From: Arthrobacter sp. QXT-31 | GTDB lineage: Bacteria > Actinomycetota > Actinomycetes > Actinomycetales > Micrococcaceae | Assembly (NCBI RefSeq): GCF_001969265.1 | Contig: NZ_CP019304.1 | Coordinates: 2,108,001-2,172,000, forward strand | Reading direction: 5' to 3' | DNA length: 64,000 nucleotides | In this document: in pieces, positions 1 to 8,302 of the stretch | How the letters are laid out: every line of letters begins with the position of its first letter | Numbering within the stretch: the stretch's first letter is position 1 | Notes under the pieces: model-generated | The model's input: the letters and a program-made list of their open reading frames with translations, nothing else | Told to the model about the DNA's origin: nothing | Databases searched by the model: none | Program-made: the position numbers and the translations under genes

Positions 1-154
1 CCAGCTTGGCGCACGGTTTGCCGGTCATGTCCACGAAGGTGGCCAGCAGGAAGCGGACATCATGGGCCTTGGCGATGTCGGCGAGAGCGATCCGGCCCGC
101 TTCCAATGAAATGGCGGGCTCCGTTGCTACTTCAGGTGTTGCGAGGCTTGTCAT
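1..154 (-). CDS. glnT: type III glutamine synthetase family protein, N-terminal fragment
   Basis: Only the first 51 codons lie in the window; the gene runs off the left edge. The translation starts MTSLATPEV and contains FVDMTGKPCAKL, which matches the start of the beta-grasp domain of GlnT-type (type III) glutamine synthetases and of gamma-glutamylmethylamide synthetases (GmaS). These enzymes join ammonia or methylamine to glutamate using ATP. It is divergent from the ammonium transporter gene, which supports a role in nitrogen assimilation. GmaS is a real alternative because the window carries methylamine genes, but the fragment is too short to decide. Confidence 0.7.
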   Translation of the reverse strand, partial: MTSLATPEVATEPAISLEAGRIALADIAKAHDVRFLLATFVDMTGKPCAKL

Positions 155-288
155 CGGAACTGTCCTGTTCGGTTCGGTGTTACCTGCAGTGAACGTTGTT
201 GAACCACAGTAGCCAAACCGATGTTACAAAAGCCCACTGGTTTTGTTAAATCTGCAAGACGGGTGAAGGTGCCGATCGCAACGCGAAA

Positions 289-304
289 TTAACGCCAGCG
301 AAAC
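289..304 (+). promoter_or_regulatory. candidate GlnR-type box upstream of amt
   Basis: TTAAC-GCCAGC-GAAAC fits the actinobacterial GlnR half-site pattern GTNAC-N6-GAAAC with one mismatch. It lies in the 273-bp divergent region between the glutamine synthetase and ammonium transporter genes, both usual GlnR targets. Only one convincing half-site pair is seen, so this is a pattern match and not a demonstrated site. Confidence 0.4.
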
Positions 305-427
305 CCGCAGCCGTTCACTGCGGGGAATCATGGTTTCACCTCACTGGCCTGTGTTCACCCTCAAAGATGTGTCCACCCTCAGGAACCGGGCACGACACGC
401 CTCTTTCCGTCCCCGATTGGAGTTTCC

Positions 428-1717
428 ATGAATTCTGGAGATGTTGCCTGGATTCTCGCCGCTAGCGCCCTGGTCTGCATGATGATCCCGGCACTTGCCC
501 TGTTTTACGGGGGCATGGTGGGATCCCGGCGGATCCTGAACATGATGATGATGTGTTTCGGCGGCGTCAGCGTCGTCGCCGTCCTTTGGGCGGTGTTCGG
601 CTACTCGATGGTCTTCGGCAATTCCCTTGGCGGAGCCGGCCTGATCGGCGATGCCACCGAGTACCTCGGCCTGGGCCAGCTGCTGGCCGAGGATCCCGAC
701 GCCGCGCTACCGCCGGCGCTGTTCGCCGCCTTCCAGCTGTTCTTTGCCGGGATCACCACCGCCATCATCGCCGGTGCCGCGGCCGGCAGGATGAAGTTCG
801 GCGCCTGGATGACCTTCGCGGCCCTGTGGGCCACACTGGTCTACTTCCCGGTGGCCCACTGGGTTTTCGCTTTCAGCTCCGCTGACGGTTCAGTCACCGG
901 CGGCTGGATCGTCAACAACCTCAAGGCAATCGACTTCGCCGGCGGAACCGCCGTGCACATGAACGCCGGAATCGCAGCCCTCGCACTCGCACTGGTCCTG
1001 GGACGCAGCGCCGGCTGGCCCAGGAGCGAGCACGTCAGGCCGCACAGCCGCCCGCTGGTGCTGGTGGGAGCAGGACTGCTGTGGGCCGGCTGGTTCGGCT
1101 TCAACGCCGGTTCCGCCCTCACAGCCGGGCATTCGGCGTCGGTGGTTTTCCTGAACACAGCCGTGGCCGGCGCCGCCGGCCTGCTTGCCTGGACCCTCGT
1201 GGAACGCATCCGGCTCGGCAGCGCCAGCAGTATGGGGGCGGCGTCCGGACTGATTTCGGCCCTCGTGGCCATCACCCCGGCATGCGGTGCGGTGAGCCCG
1301 CTCGGGGCACTGGCCATCGGAGTGATCGCCGGGGCCGTCTGCTCCCTGGCCATCGAACTGAAGTTCCGCCTTGGCTTCGACGACTCGCTCGACGTCGTCG
1401 GCGTGCACCTCGTCGGCGGCATCATCGGAACCCTGCTGATCGGGCTCTTCGCCACGGACGCCGCTCCGAACAAGGTCAACGGGCTCTTCTACGGCGGAGG
1501 CTTTGACCTGCTCGGCACCCAGACGGTCGCAACTTTGGCCACCCTTGCCTACTCCTTTGCCGTCACCTGGGTCATCGCCAAGGTCCTCAACATCGCCGTC
1601 GGCCTCCGCATCGACGAAGCGGCCGAACTCCGCGGCATCGACATCGCGGCCCACTCCGAGTCCGCCTACCTGATGGATGAGGAACCCGTGGAACTGGGCT
1701 CCCCGCACCGGGGCTGA
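428..1717 (+). CDS. amt: ammonium transporter
   Basis: The 429-residue product has the Amt/MEP/Rh fold signature: about 11 hydrophobic segments, FYGGMVGSRRILN near residue 26, the motif DFAGGTAVHMNAG (about residue 169) with the first pore histidine, and a second pore histidine in VVGVHLVGG (about residue 325). The family conducts ammonium across the cell membrane. The acidic C-terminal tail (about residues 395-429) is the region that PII proteins usually gate. The ATG follows the GGAG of TTGGAGTTTCC. It is divergent from the glutamine synthetase gene. Confidence 0.95.
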   Translation: MNSGDVAWILAASALVCMMIPALALFYGGMVGSRRILNMMMMCFGGVSVVAVLWAVFGYSMVFGNSLGGAGLIGDATEYLGLGQLLAEDPDAALPPALFAAFQLFFAGITTAIIAGAAAGRMKFGAWMTFAALWATLVYFPVAHWVFAFSSADGSVTGGWIVNNLKAIDFAGGTAVHMNAGIAALALALVLGRSAGWPRSEHVRPHSRPLVLVGAGLLWAGWFGFNAGSALTAGHSASVVFLNTAVAGAAGLLAWTLVERIRLGSASSMGAASGLISALVAITPACGAVSPLGALAIGVIAGAVCSLAIELKFRLGFDDSLDVVGVHLVGGIIGTLLIGLFATDAAPNKVNGLFYGGGFDLLGTQTVATLATLAYSFAVTWVIAKVLNIAVGLRIDEAAELRGIDIAAHSESAYLMDEEPVELGSPHRG

Positions 1718-1751
1718 ACCGCATCGCTCCGGAAAAGGGAACATCTTCGTA

Positions 1752-1786
1752 AGCAGGCCGGGTCTACTTGGTAGGCCCGGCCTGCT
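1752..1786. terminator. bidirectional hairpin between convergent genes
   Basis: A 16-bp stem with one mismatch (AGCAGGCCGGGTCTAC, loop TTG, then its complement) sits between the end of amt and the end of the convergent transglycosylase gene, overlapping the last codons of the latter. Confidence 0.7.
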
Positions 1787-2531
1787 CCGCGTATTCAACA
1801 GCCTTGCCGCCCACCTGGCTCAGGTATGCCTCGGACTGGTTGTAGGACCAGATGGCGTCGCTCCACCCCTGGGCGGTGGTGAGGTCGCGGCCGCCGGCGC
1901 AAAGATAGCCTGCCGCGCTGAGAGCGGCGTCGTCGATGTTGTGCGGGTCCGCCACCCCGTCCCCGTTGGCGTCCTTGCCCGCCAGCTTCCACGTGGAGGG
2001 AATGAACTGCATGGGCCCCACGGCGCGGTCCCAAAGGGTATCGCCATCGAGCGAGCCGCCGTCGGTGTCGGCAATGGCGGCAAAGCCATCGCCGTTAAGT
2101 CCGGGGCCGACGATCGGGCGCGTCACTTTCCCCGATGCGGTCAGACGGCCGCCGCCCAGGGCGCCGTGGGCGGACTCGACAAACCCGACGGCGGCCACCG
2201 TGTTCCAGCCGATTCTGCACCCCGGTGCCGCAGCGTTCGCCATACCGGCCCCGGCAACATACGCGCGGAGCGCCCGGTCAGGAATGCCTGTTTGCGCTGC
2301 GGTCCGCGCCAGCCAGCCAGGGTCCACAGTCCTGGTGATGTTCACCGCATGCTGGCTGCCATCTGCCAGCGGCACGAACTTGCCCGCCGATTGCGGCGGC
2401 GCCGGACGGTCCGCGTGAATCCCTGCGCCGGAGGTCCCCGCACCGGTCGCGCCGATAAGCCAGAACGCGGACGCCGTGATGGCGCCGAACGCGACAAGGC
2501 TGAGGACCGCAAGGCGTTTCAGACGAAGCAC
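1764..2531 (-). CDS. secreted lytic murein transglycosylase
   Basis: The 255-residue product has an N-terminal hydrophobic segment (about residues 6-30) consistent with a signal peptide or anchor, followed by an SLT-like catalytic region. Diagnostic parts are the probable catalytic Glu in VGFVESAHG, then GPMQFIPSTW, DANGDGVADPHNIDDA and SYNQSEAYL, the usual order in MltB-like or actinobacterial resuscitation-type transglycosylases. These enzymes cleave the glycan strands of peptidoglycan outside the membrane. The start is GTG. The IS element begins 45 bp upstream, so its promoter may have been displaced. Confidence 0.88.
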   Translation of the reverse strand: MLRLKRLAVLSLVAFGAITASAFWLIGATGAGTSGAGIHADRPAPPQSAGKFVPLADGSQHAVNITRTVDPGWLARTAAQTGIPDRALRAYVAGAGMANAAAPGCRIGWNTVAAVGFVESAHGALGGGRLTASGKVTRPIVGPGLNGDGFAAIADTDGGSLDGDTLWDRAVGPMQFIPSTWKLAGKDANGDGVADPHNIDDAALSAAGYLCAGGRDLTTAQGWSDAIWSYNQSEAYLSQVGGKAVEYAEQAGPTK

Positions 2532-2575
2532 GGAACAGCCTAACCCGGGAGCCCCTGAACGCCCGAGGAATCATG

Positions 2576-3805
2576 TCAAGATGCCCGCCTGGGTTGATTC
2601 GTGGAATCATTTGATTTTGCCCGGATGGCGGGCTGCTTCTTGGGGGCTTGCTTGGCGGTGGTCAGGGTCAGGAGCTCTGTGCAGAGGGCCTGGATCTGGC
2701 GTTGGATGGCGGCCGGGTTCAGTGGCCGGTTTTCACGTTTCAGGCGGGCTTTGGTGGCTTTGGTGACGGTGCCGGTGTCGGCCAGGACGCGCTGGAACGG
2801 GGTGGCGGGCGCGTCGTAGGTCTTGGTGACCTTCGCGCCGGTCCGGACTTTCGCGACGAGTTTTTGCTGGGGTCCGAAGTGGTTGGTCAGCAGCCGCTGG
2901 AGCGCCCAGATCCGGTTCAGCAGTTCCAGCTCGCCGGGTGTGTCGTAGCGGTGGTAGCCGACGGTCTGACGGATGACGTGCCAGTTCTTCTGCTCGACAT
3001 GGGCGCCGTCGTTCTTGTTCCCGGACCGGGACCGGGTGAAGGTCAGTTTCTCCTGCTCACACCAGCGGAAGAGTTCCCAGTTGATGAACTCCGAACCGTT
3101 GTCCGAATCGATCCCCAGGATCGGAAACGGGAACGCGGCGGTGGCGTCCTTGATCGCCGCGAAGACCCATTTCTGCGCCTTGTTCCGCACCGACCGGGTC
3201 TCCGTCCAACCGGTCGCGATGTCAGTGATATCAAGGGTGAAGCAGAACTCGCCCTGGTTATTGCCGCCCTCGTGGCCGACCAGATCGATCTCCACGAACC
3301 CGGGCACCGCATCATCCCACTCGGCCCAGGTCCTCACCGGAATCGAGTCCTTCAGCAGCGTTCCAGGTTTGGTGTGGGACCGGCCGCGGGGCTCCAGTTT
3401 CGCCCGGTCGGCCTTGAGCCGGCGGTCGATGGTCGCCGGTGAGATCGTCAGCAGCTGGGCCGCCGTGGCGGCGTCAATGCGGAGCTCTTTAAACCGCCGC
3501 AGCCGCGGGACCAGGTCCGGCAGCGCTGCTGCGAGGAGCCGCCCGCAGGGCGTTCCCTGGACCGCCCAGCAGAACCGCAGCGCCTCGATCACCGGTTCCC
3601 CGTACAGAGGCGGCCGAGTCGGCCTGGGCAGCACGGCCCTCAGTACCAGCGCCTGCCGCAGGGCCTTGCGGGCGTGGTCGCGGTGCCATCCCGTCGTCGC
3701 GCACAGCTCATCGAGAATCTGCTTCTTCACGGCCCGGTCCGAGCGGGCGTAGCGGGTGGCGATGACCTTCGTGACAGCCCTGCGTTCACTCATCGAAAGC
3801 TCCAT
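2576..3805 (-). CDS. DDE (rve-type) transposase
   Basis: This is a 409-residue integrase-fold transposase. An N-terminal helical DNA-binding part (residues 1-150, with TAAQLLTISPATIDRRL as helix-turn-helix) precedes the catalytic core. The core has FVEIDLVGHEGG (first Asp), GIDSDNGSEFIN (second Asp) and the NDGAHVEQKN block (Glu). The C-terminus is Lys/Arg/Gln-rich. I do not assign the IS family with certainty; the core resembles IS481/IS3-like rve enzymes. All three acidic residues are present, so it should be active. Confidence 0.9.
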   Translation of the reverse strand: MELSMSERRAVTKVIATRYARSDRAVKKQILDELCATTGWHRDHARKALRQALVLRAVLPRPTRPPLYGEPVIEALRFCWAVQGTPCGRLLAAALPDLVPRLRRFKELRIDAATAAQLLTISPATIDRRLKADRAKLEPRGRSHTKPGTLLKDSIPVRTWAEWDDAVPGFVEIDLVGHEGGNNQGEFCFTLDITDIATGWTETRSVRNKAQKWVFAAIKDATAAFPFPILGIDSDNGSEFINWELFRWCEQEKLTFTRSRSGNKNDGAHVEQKNWHVIRQTVGYHRYDTPGELELLNRIWALQRLLTNHFGPQQKLVAKVRTGAKVTKTYDAPATPFQRVLADTGTVTKATKARLKRENRPLNPAAIQRQIQALCTELLTLTTAKQAPKKQPAIRAKSNDSTNQPRRAS

Positions 3806-3902
3806 GGCTCACAGTGCCGACACGGCAAACGCCACCCCGGCGGACACGCCGCTACGCGGGCATTCTCAAATGATTCTTCGAATACCGCTACGCGGGCATC
3901 TT
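2576..3902 (-). mobile_element. complete insertion sequence (about 1.33 kb)
   Basis: One transposase gene is flanked by imperfect terminal inverted repeats sharing AAGATGCCCGC, and each end has a second inner copy of a related block (ATGCCCGCGTAGCGG on the right, TTGCCCGGATGGCG on the left), separated by a shared GAATCATTTGA. TCATG occurs directly outside both ends (2571-2575 and 3903-3907) and is the likely 5-bp target duplication. The transposase stop codon is formed by the first bases of the left end. The element appears intact. Confidence 0.85.
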
Positions 3903-3922
3903 TCATGAGTCAACGCGCAACG

Positions 3923-3951
3923 TTGACAAAGTGCCGGGTCCGCCGTTCTAC
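3923..3951 (+). promoter_or_regulatory. candidate sigma-70-like promoter
   Basis: TTGACA (3923-3928), a 17-bp spacer and TTCTAC lie just outside the right end of the IS and point at the small gene at 4170. The implied leader is about 200 nt. The -35 is perfect and the -10 weak. Confidence 0.4.
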
Positions 3952-4169
3952 TTTTATGCAGGCACCGAACAAGATGCACGCGAGACAGTATGCGTGGACC
4001 GGCTTCATCAGAGCCCCGTGGGGGCGGTGCATCAGCGGCCTACCGGCTGAACATATTGGCGCCCGGCGCAGCTGCGTACGCAGTGATCCCGGAGCGGCCT
4101 GCCGCCATTTCCGCGCGCGGCCCACATTTTCTGATAAAGCCCAAATTTTGAACTGCCCGAAGGACACCC

Positions 4170-4379
4170 ATGCCCAGCACCACCCAAACGATCGACATCC
4201 AGGTAGACAACCGCAAGGTCCTCGACGAACGGCTGGATGCTGCCGTCAAGTGCCTTCAGGAGGCGGCCATGCTCACCCGAACGCACGGGATCGTCGTTAC
4301 CCGCAACAGGCCCGGGAGCTACACCGCCGCGCTGTCCGAAGAGGTTCCATTCGGCATGACCCGCGAAGTCATCCTCTAG
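4170..4379 (+). CDS. small hypothetical protein (69 aa)
   Basis: This is a short soluble protein beginning MPSTTQTIDIQVDNRKV, with an amphipathic helix around residues 18-34 and an EVPFGMTREVIL end. GAAGGAC is placed as a ribosome binding site 6-8 bases before the ATG, which decides the start. No family recognised. It sits upstream of, and in the same direction as, the DUF4193 gene. Confidence 0.6.
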   Translation: MPSTTQTIDIQVDNRKVLDERLDAAVKCLQEAAMLTRTHGIVVTRNRPGSYTAALSEEVPFGMTREVIL

Positions 4380-4488
4380 ACTTTGGGGACCTTAACCCGT
4401 CCCCGGTTACCGGGAATACCTGGCGGCGCCCGCTCGTTGAGTCCTGCGAATGTGCGCCGTCCGGCGCTCAGCCGAAGGAGTTAAAACC

Positions 4489-4791
4489 ATGGCAACTGAC
4501 TACGACGCCCCCCGCGTGACCCAAGAGGACCAGCCGGCCAACGAATCCCTGGAGGCCATCCAGTCCCGGCAGGGCGGGTCCCAGACGGCCCTGCTTGACG
4601 TGGAGGAAGCCGACACCGCCGAAGGCATCGACCTTCCCGGTGCCGACCTGTCGCACGAAGAGCTGCTGATCCAGGTTGTTCCGGTGCAGGAAGATGAGTT
4701 CACCTGCATGTCCTGCTTCCTGGTCCACCACCGCAGCCAGCTCGCGCGCGAAAAGGACGGCAAGAAGTACTGCTCGGAGTGCGAAGGCTAA
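4489..4791 (+). CDS. DUF4193 family protein
   Basis: This 100-residue acidic protein is typical of an actinobacterial family of unknown function. The C-terminal half carries two Cys pairs, FTCMSCFLVHH and KKYCSECEG, a likely zinc-binding ribbon, after an acidic DLPGADLSHEEL region. The ATG at 4489 is preceded by GAAGGAG, so the longer in-frame upstream extension is not used. Confidence 0.85.
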   Translation: MATDYDAPRVTQEDQPANESLEAIQSRQGGSQTALLDVEEADTAEGIDLPGADLSHEELLIQVVPVQEDEFTCMSCFLVHHRSQLAREKDGKKYCSECEG

Positions 4792-4837
4792 TACCGAAGC
4801 TCTAGCACTGCAGGGCCAGCACTGAGAAGATAGCGCT

Positions 4838-5926
4838 GTGCTGGCCCGGCTCCGATCGTCCTGGACGGCCGTCGTTCCCGTCGTCGGCCTGATCGTGCTG
4901 GCCGTGACCTGGGGAGTTTCCCCCGGCCCGGTGCTGGCCACCGTCATTGCGGTGGTCCTGGTGGGCGCCGTCCTGGCGGCGGTGCACCACGCGGAAGTAG
5001 TCGCCCAGCGCGTCGGCGAGCCCTTCGGGTCCCTCGTGCTGGCAGTTGCGGTGACTGTCATCGAGGTGGCCCTGATCGTCACGCTGATCGCGTCCGGCGG
5101 TGAGGGCAGCCACTCGCTGGCACGGGACACCGTCTTCGCCGCCGTCATGATCACGGCCAACGGCATCGTGGGGATCGCCCTCCTGGTGGGCGCCCGCAGG
5201 TACGGCATTCCGCGGTTCAACCCGGAGGGAGCAGGTGCCGCCCTCGCCGTGGTCACCACCCTCGCCACCCTGACACTGGTCCTGCCGACCTTCACGACAT
5301 CGCGGCCCGGACCTGAGTTTTCTCCCCTGCAGCTGGGCTTCGCCGCCGTGGCGTCGCTGTCCCTCTACGGCGTGTTCGTGCTGACGCAGACCGTCCGCCA
5401 CCGCCACTTTTTCCTGCCCGTGGTGTCCCCCGGCGACGGCGAGGACGACCTGCACGGCCCCGTCCCCACCAACCGGGCCACCTACATCAGCCTGGCGCTG
5501 CTCTGCGCGGCGCTGGTCGCCGTCGTCGGGCTGGCCAAAACCGTATCGCCGGTCATCGAGGCGGGCGTCACCCGCGCCGGGATCCCTGAGTCCTTCGTGG
5601 GCGTGGTCATCGCGCTCCTGGTCCTGCTGCCGGAGGGACTCGCCGCCACCCGGGCAGCGTCGCGGAACAGAATCCAGATCAGCCTCAACCTGGCCTACGG
5701 CTCGGCAATTGCCAGCATCGGCCTCACGATTCCCGCCATCGCCGTCGCCAGCATCTGGCTGGAGGGCCCGCTGACGCTGGGCCTCGGCGGCACGCAGATC
5801 GTCCTGTTCCTGCTGACCGTCATCGTCGGAACACTCACGGTGGTGCCCGGCCGGGCCACCCGCCTGCAGGGAGCCATCCACCTGGTGCTGTTCGCCGCGT
5901 TCCTCTTGCTGGCCATGTTCCCGTAG
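4838..5926 (+). CDS. ChaA-like Ca2+(cation)/H+ antiporter
   Basis: The 362-residue integral membrane protein has about 11 hydrophobic segments in two homologous halves. Each half carries the conserved acidic helix of the CaCA superfamily: VAVTVIEVALIV (about residue 70) and LLVLLPEGLAATRAA (about residue 267). It is expected to export Ca2+ or Na+ in exchange for protons. The start is GTG. A MarR-family regulator follows 30 bp downstream in the same direction. Confidence 0.85.
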   Translation: MLARLRSSWTAVVPVVGLIVLAVTWGVSPGPVLATVIAVVLVGAVLAAVHHAEVVAQRVGEPFGSLVLAVAVTVIEVALIVTLIASGGEGSHSLARDTVFAAVMITANGIVGIALLVGARRYGIPRFNPEGAGAALAVVTTLATLTLVLPTFTTSRPGPEFSPLQLGFAAVASLSLYGVFVLTQTVRHRHFFLPVVSPGDGEDDLHGPVPTNRATYISLALLCAALVAVVGLAKTVSPVIEAGVTRAGIPESFVGVVIALLVLLPEGLAATRAASRNRIQISLNLAYGSAIASIGLTIPAIAVASIWLEGPLTLGLGGTQIVLFLLTVIVGTLTVVPGRATRLQGAIHLVLFAAFLLLAMFP

Positions 5927-5956
5927 CTGGATTTTGCACTTCGATATCATGGCTTC

Positions 5957-6451
5957 ATGACTTCCCCCTCAGGGAGCGACGAAGACCTCCTGCTCGAGCG
6001 GCAGCTCTGTTTCGCTCTCGCTGTCGCCTCGCGCACCGTCATCAGTGCCTACCGGCCGGTGCTGCAGGAACTGAACCTGACCCACCCGCAGTACCTGGTG
6101 ATGCTTGCGCTGTGGGAAAAGAGCCCGCGTTCCGTCAAGGAAATCAGCGACGCCCTCCTCCTGGTCCCGGCCACCCTGTCCCCGCTGCTCAAGCGGCTCG
6201 AAGCCCTGGGCTATGTCACCCGACGCCGCGTTCCCGGGGATGAACGGTCCCTCGCGGTGGGCCTGACACCCGAAGGCACCGCGCTCCGGGACAGGGCCAT
6301 GGGCGTACCCGGCACCATGCTGGCCAAGCTCGGCCTCAGCCGCGCCCAGGCGGAGGACATCCACGTTGCCATGACCCAGCTCATCGAAGCCGCCCAGGTA
6401 GACCACACCCTCCCGGCCGACCCCGACGCGGAAGACCAGGCAACCGCCTGA
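5957..6451 (+). CDS. MarR family regulator, OhrR-like
   Basis: This 164-residue winged-helix protein has RQLCFALAVASR near residue 17. Its cysteine matches the peroxide-sensing Cys of OhrR repressors, and YRPVLQELNLTHPQY and TLSPLLKRLEALGYVTRRR match the rest of that family. OhrR-type proteins repress organic peroxide resistance genes until the Cys is oxidised. No ohr gene is adjacent in the window, so its target is unclear. Confidence 0.82.
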   Translation: MTSPSGSDEDLLLERQLCFALAVASRTVISAYRPVLQELNLTHPQYLVMLALWEKSPRSVKEISDALLLVPATLSPLLKRLEALGYVTRRRVPGDERSLAVGLTPEGTALRDRAMGVPGTMLAKLGLSRAQAEDIHVAMTQLIEAAQVDHTLPADPDAEDQATA

Positions 6452-6508
6452 TCCCCCTCCTGGCGCCACCCCTTGCGGCACCTCCGCCGCACCTGCTTCG
6501 CTGAGTGC

Positions 6509-6727
6509 ATGACGGACTACGAAGAGAACCCCGACCTGCCCGGCGACCGGCACCTGCGGGAGGATGTGGTGCCCGGCGCCGAGCAGGAGACCGAAGACTC
6601 CGACAATAAGCGGTTGCCGCCGGGCCAGACCAACGCGGACCAGCAGGTAGCCGGGCTGGGTGCTGCCACCCACTACGGGGACGCGGCGGATCCCGAAGCC
6701 GAGGCCGATGGGAACAAACCCCTTTAG
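6509..6727 (+). CDS. small acidic hypothetical protein (72 aa)
   Basis: The product starts MTDYEENPDLPGDRH and is strongly acidic and probably disordered. No ribosome binding site is obvious, but the frame is open to a stop just before a strong terminator, and codon use resembles the neighbours. Function unknown. Confidence 0.5.
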   Translation: MTDYEENPDLPGDRHLREDVVPGAEQETEDSDNKRLPPGQTNADQQVAGLGAATHYGDAADPEAEADGNKPL

Positions 6728-6736
6728 CGTCACTTT

Positions 6737-6775
6737 CGCCGGGCGGTCACCTCAAAGGTGACCGCCCGGCGTCGT
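6737..6775. terminator. strong hairpin terminator between convergent genes
   Basis: A perfect 16-bp stem (CGCCGGGCGGTCACCT and its complement with a 3-base loop) is followed by a short T-rich stretch. It separates the small acidic gene from the convergent aminotransferase gene. Confidence 0.8.
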
Positions 6776-6797
6776 ACTTTCCCCTGTTTTCCCCTGG

Positions 6798-8174
6798 CTA
6801 GAGGCCGACGGCGGTGAGCGCCTGGTCGTAGATGTCCAGGGCAGTGGCCACTTCCGCGGGCGTCACGACGGCGGGCGGGACGACGTGGATGCGGTTGTCG
6901 GCGATGAAGGGCAGCAGGCCCCGGCGCAGGAGCTCGGCCTTGAGGCGGCCCATGCAGTCGGCAGAGACCGGCTCGCGGGTGGCGCGGTCCTGGACCAGCT
7001 CCAGCGCCCAGAAGACGCCGCGGCCGCGGACATCGCCGATGACGTTGTGCTTTTCGGCGAGGGCGCGGAGGCCGGGTTCGAGGTGGTCCCGGCCGATCCG
7101 GGCGGCGTTGCCCACGATGTCCTCTTCCTCGAAGGCCTCAATCGAGGCCACCACGGAGGCTGCGGCGAGGGGGTGGCCGGAGTAGGTCAGGCCGCCGGGG
7201 AAGACGCGCTCGTCGAAAGTGGCGGCGATCTCGCCGGAGATGATGACGCCGCCCACGGGGACGTAGCCGGAGTTCACGCCCTTGGCGAAGGTGATGAGGT
7301 CCGGGGTGACGTTGAACGCGTCGAGGGCGAACCAGTCGCCGGTGCGCCCGAAGCCGGCCATGACCTCGTCCAGGATCATCACGATGCCGTACTCGTCGCA
7401 CAGTGCGCGGACGCCTTCGAGGTAGCCGGGCGTGGGAACCAGGATGCCGGCCGTGCCGGGGACGGTTTCGAGCAGGACCGCGGCAACGGACTGCGGACCT
7501 TCGGCCTGGATGACGCGGCGCAGGTGGTGCAGGGCGCGCTCGGTTTCCTGTTCCGGGGTTTCGGCCCAGAACTCGGAGCGGTAGAGGTACGGACCAAAGA
7601 CGTGGACGTGGCCGCGGGCATATTCGTTGGGGATGCGGCGCCAGTCTCCTGTGGCCACGATCGCGGAGCCCGTGTTGCCGTGGTAGGAGCGGTAGCGGGA
7701 GATGACCTTGTCGCGGCCGGTGTGCAGCCGGGCCATGCGGATGGCGTTTTCATTCGCGTCGGCGCCGCCGTTGGTGAAGAAGACCTTCTCCATGTTGGCG
7801 GGGGCGTGGGACAGGATCTTGGCCGCTGCCGTGGCCCGGACGTGGTTGGCGTGAGCTGGCGCGACGGTGGCCAGGCTGGTTGCCTGCTGGGCGATGGCCG
7901 CGATGACCTTGGGGTGCTGGTGCCCGATGTTGGTGTTGACCAGCTGGCTGGAGAAGTCCAGATAGGTGTTGCCGTCGTGGTCCCAGACGGTGCTGCCGGA
8001 CCCGCCGGCGATCGCCATCGGGTTGAGGGACTTCTGTGCCGACCAGGAGTGGAAGACATTCGCCCGGTCCAGGGCGACGACGTCGGCGTTGCTGATGGTG
8101 CCGCGGCTGACGGTGCCGCGGCTGACGGCTGCGCTGGTGACTGCGGAGTCCAGGGTTGCCTGGCTGGCGACCAT
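6798..8174 (-). CDS. class III PLP aminotransferase (omega-amino acid:pyruvate type)
   Basis: The 458-residue fold-type I aminotransferase has FFTNGGADANENAIRMAR (PLP phosphate loop), MILDEVMAGFGRTG with the PLP-pyridine Asp, and ITFAKGVNSGYVPVGG with the PLP lysine. It resembles beta-alanine, taurine or GABA:pyruvate transaminases. It is divergent from a PucR regulator and close to mmsA, which suggests catabolism of beta-alanine or a related amine to a semialdehyde. The exact substrate is not decided by sequence. The N-terminus contains a short tandem repeat, VSRGTVSRGT. Confidence 0.85.
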   Translation of the reverse strand: MVASQATLDSAVTSAAVSRGTVSRGTISNADVVALDRANVFHSWSAQKSLNPMAIAGGSGSTVWDHDGNTYLDFSSQLVNTNIGHQHPKVIAAIAQQATSLATVAPAHANHVRATAAAKILSHAPANMEKVFFTNGGADANENAIRMARLHTGRDKVISRYRSYHGNTGSAIVATGDWRRIPNEYARGHVHVFGPYLYRSEFWAETPEQETERALHHLRRVIQAEGPQSVAAVLLETVPGTAGILVPTPGYLEGVRALCDEYGIVMILDEVMAGFGRTGDWFALDAFNVTPDLITFAKGVNSGYVPVGGVIISGEIAATFDERVFPGGLTYSGHPLAAASVVASIEAFEEEDIVGNAARIGRDHLEPGLRALAEKHNVIGDVRGRGVFWALELVQDRATREPVSADCMGRLKAELLRRGLLPFIADNRIHVVPPAVVTPAEVATALDIYDQALTAVGL

Positions 8175-8302
8175 GACGGTTCCTCTCGGTGGAAGGATTG
8201 GGAAGTTCCTTCATCATCCGGTTCCCAGCCGCCGCAACCCCATATACCTTTGTACAATCAGTCCCATCCTGTTCGATGTTTTCACATCCCTGGGGGTCCG
8301 GC

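Noticed and set aside
8189..8302. Longer N-terminus for the PucR regulator
   Set aside because: The extra 38 residues are not family-like and would be encoded in the divergent promoter region; ATG 8303 fits the family start.
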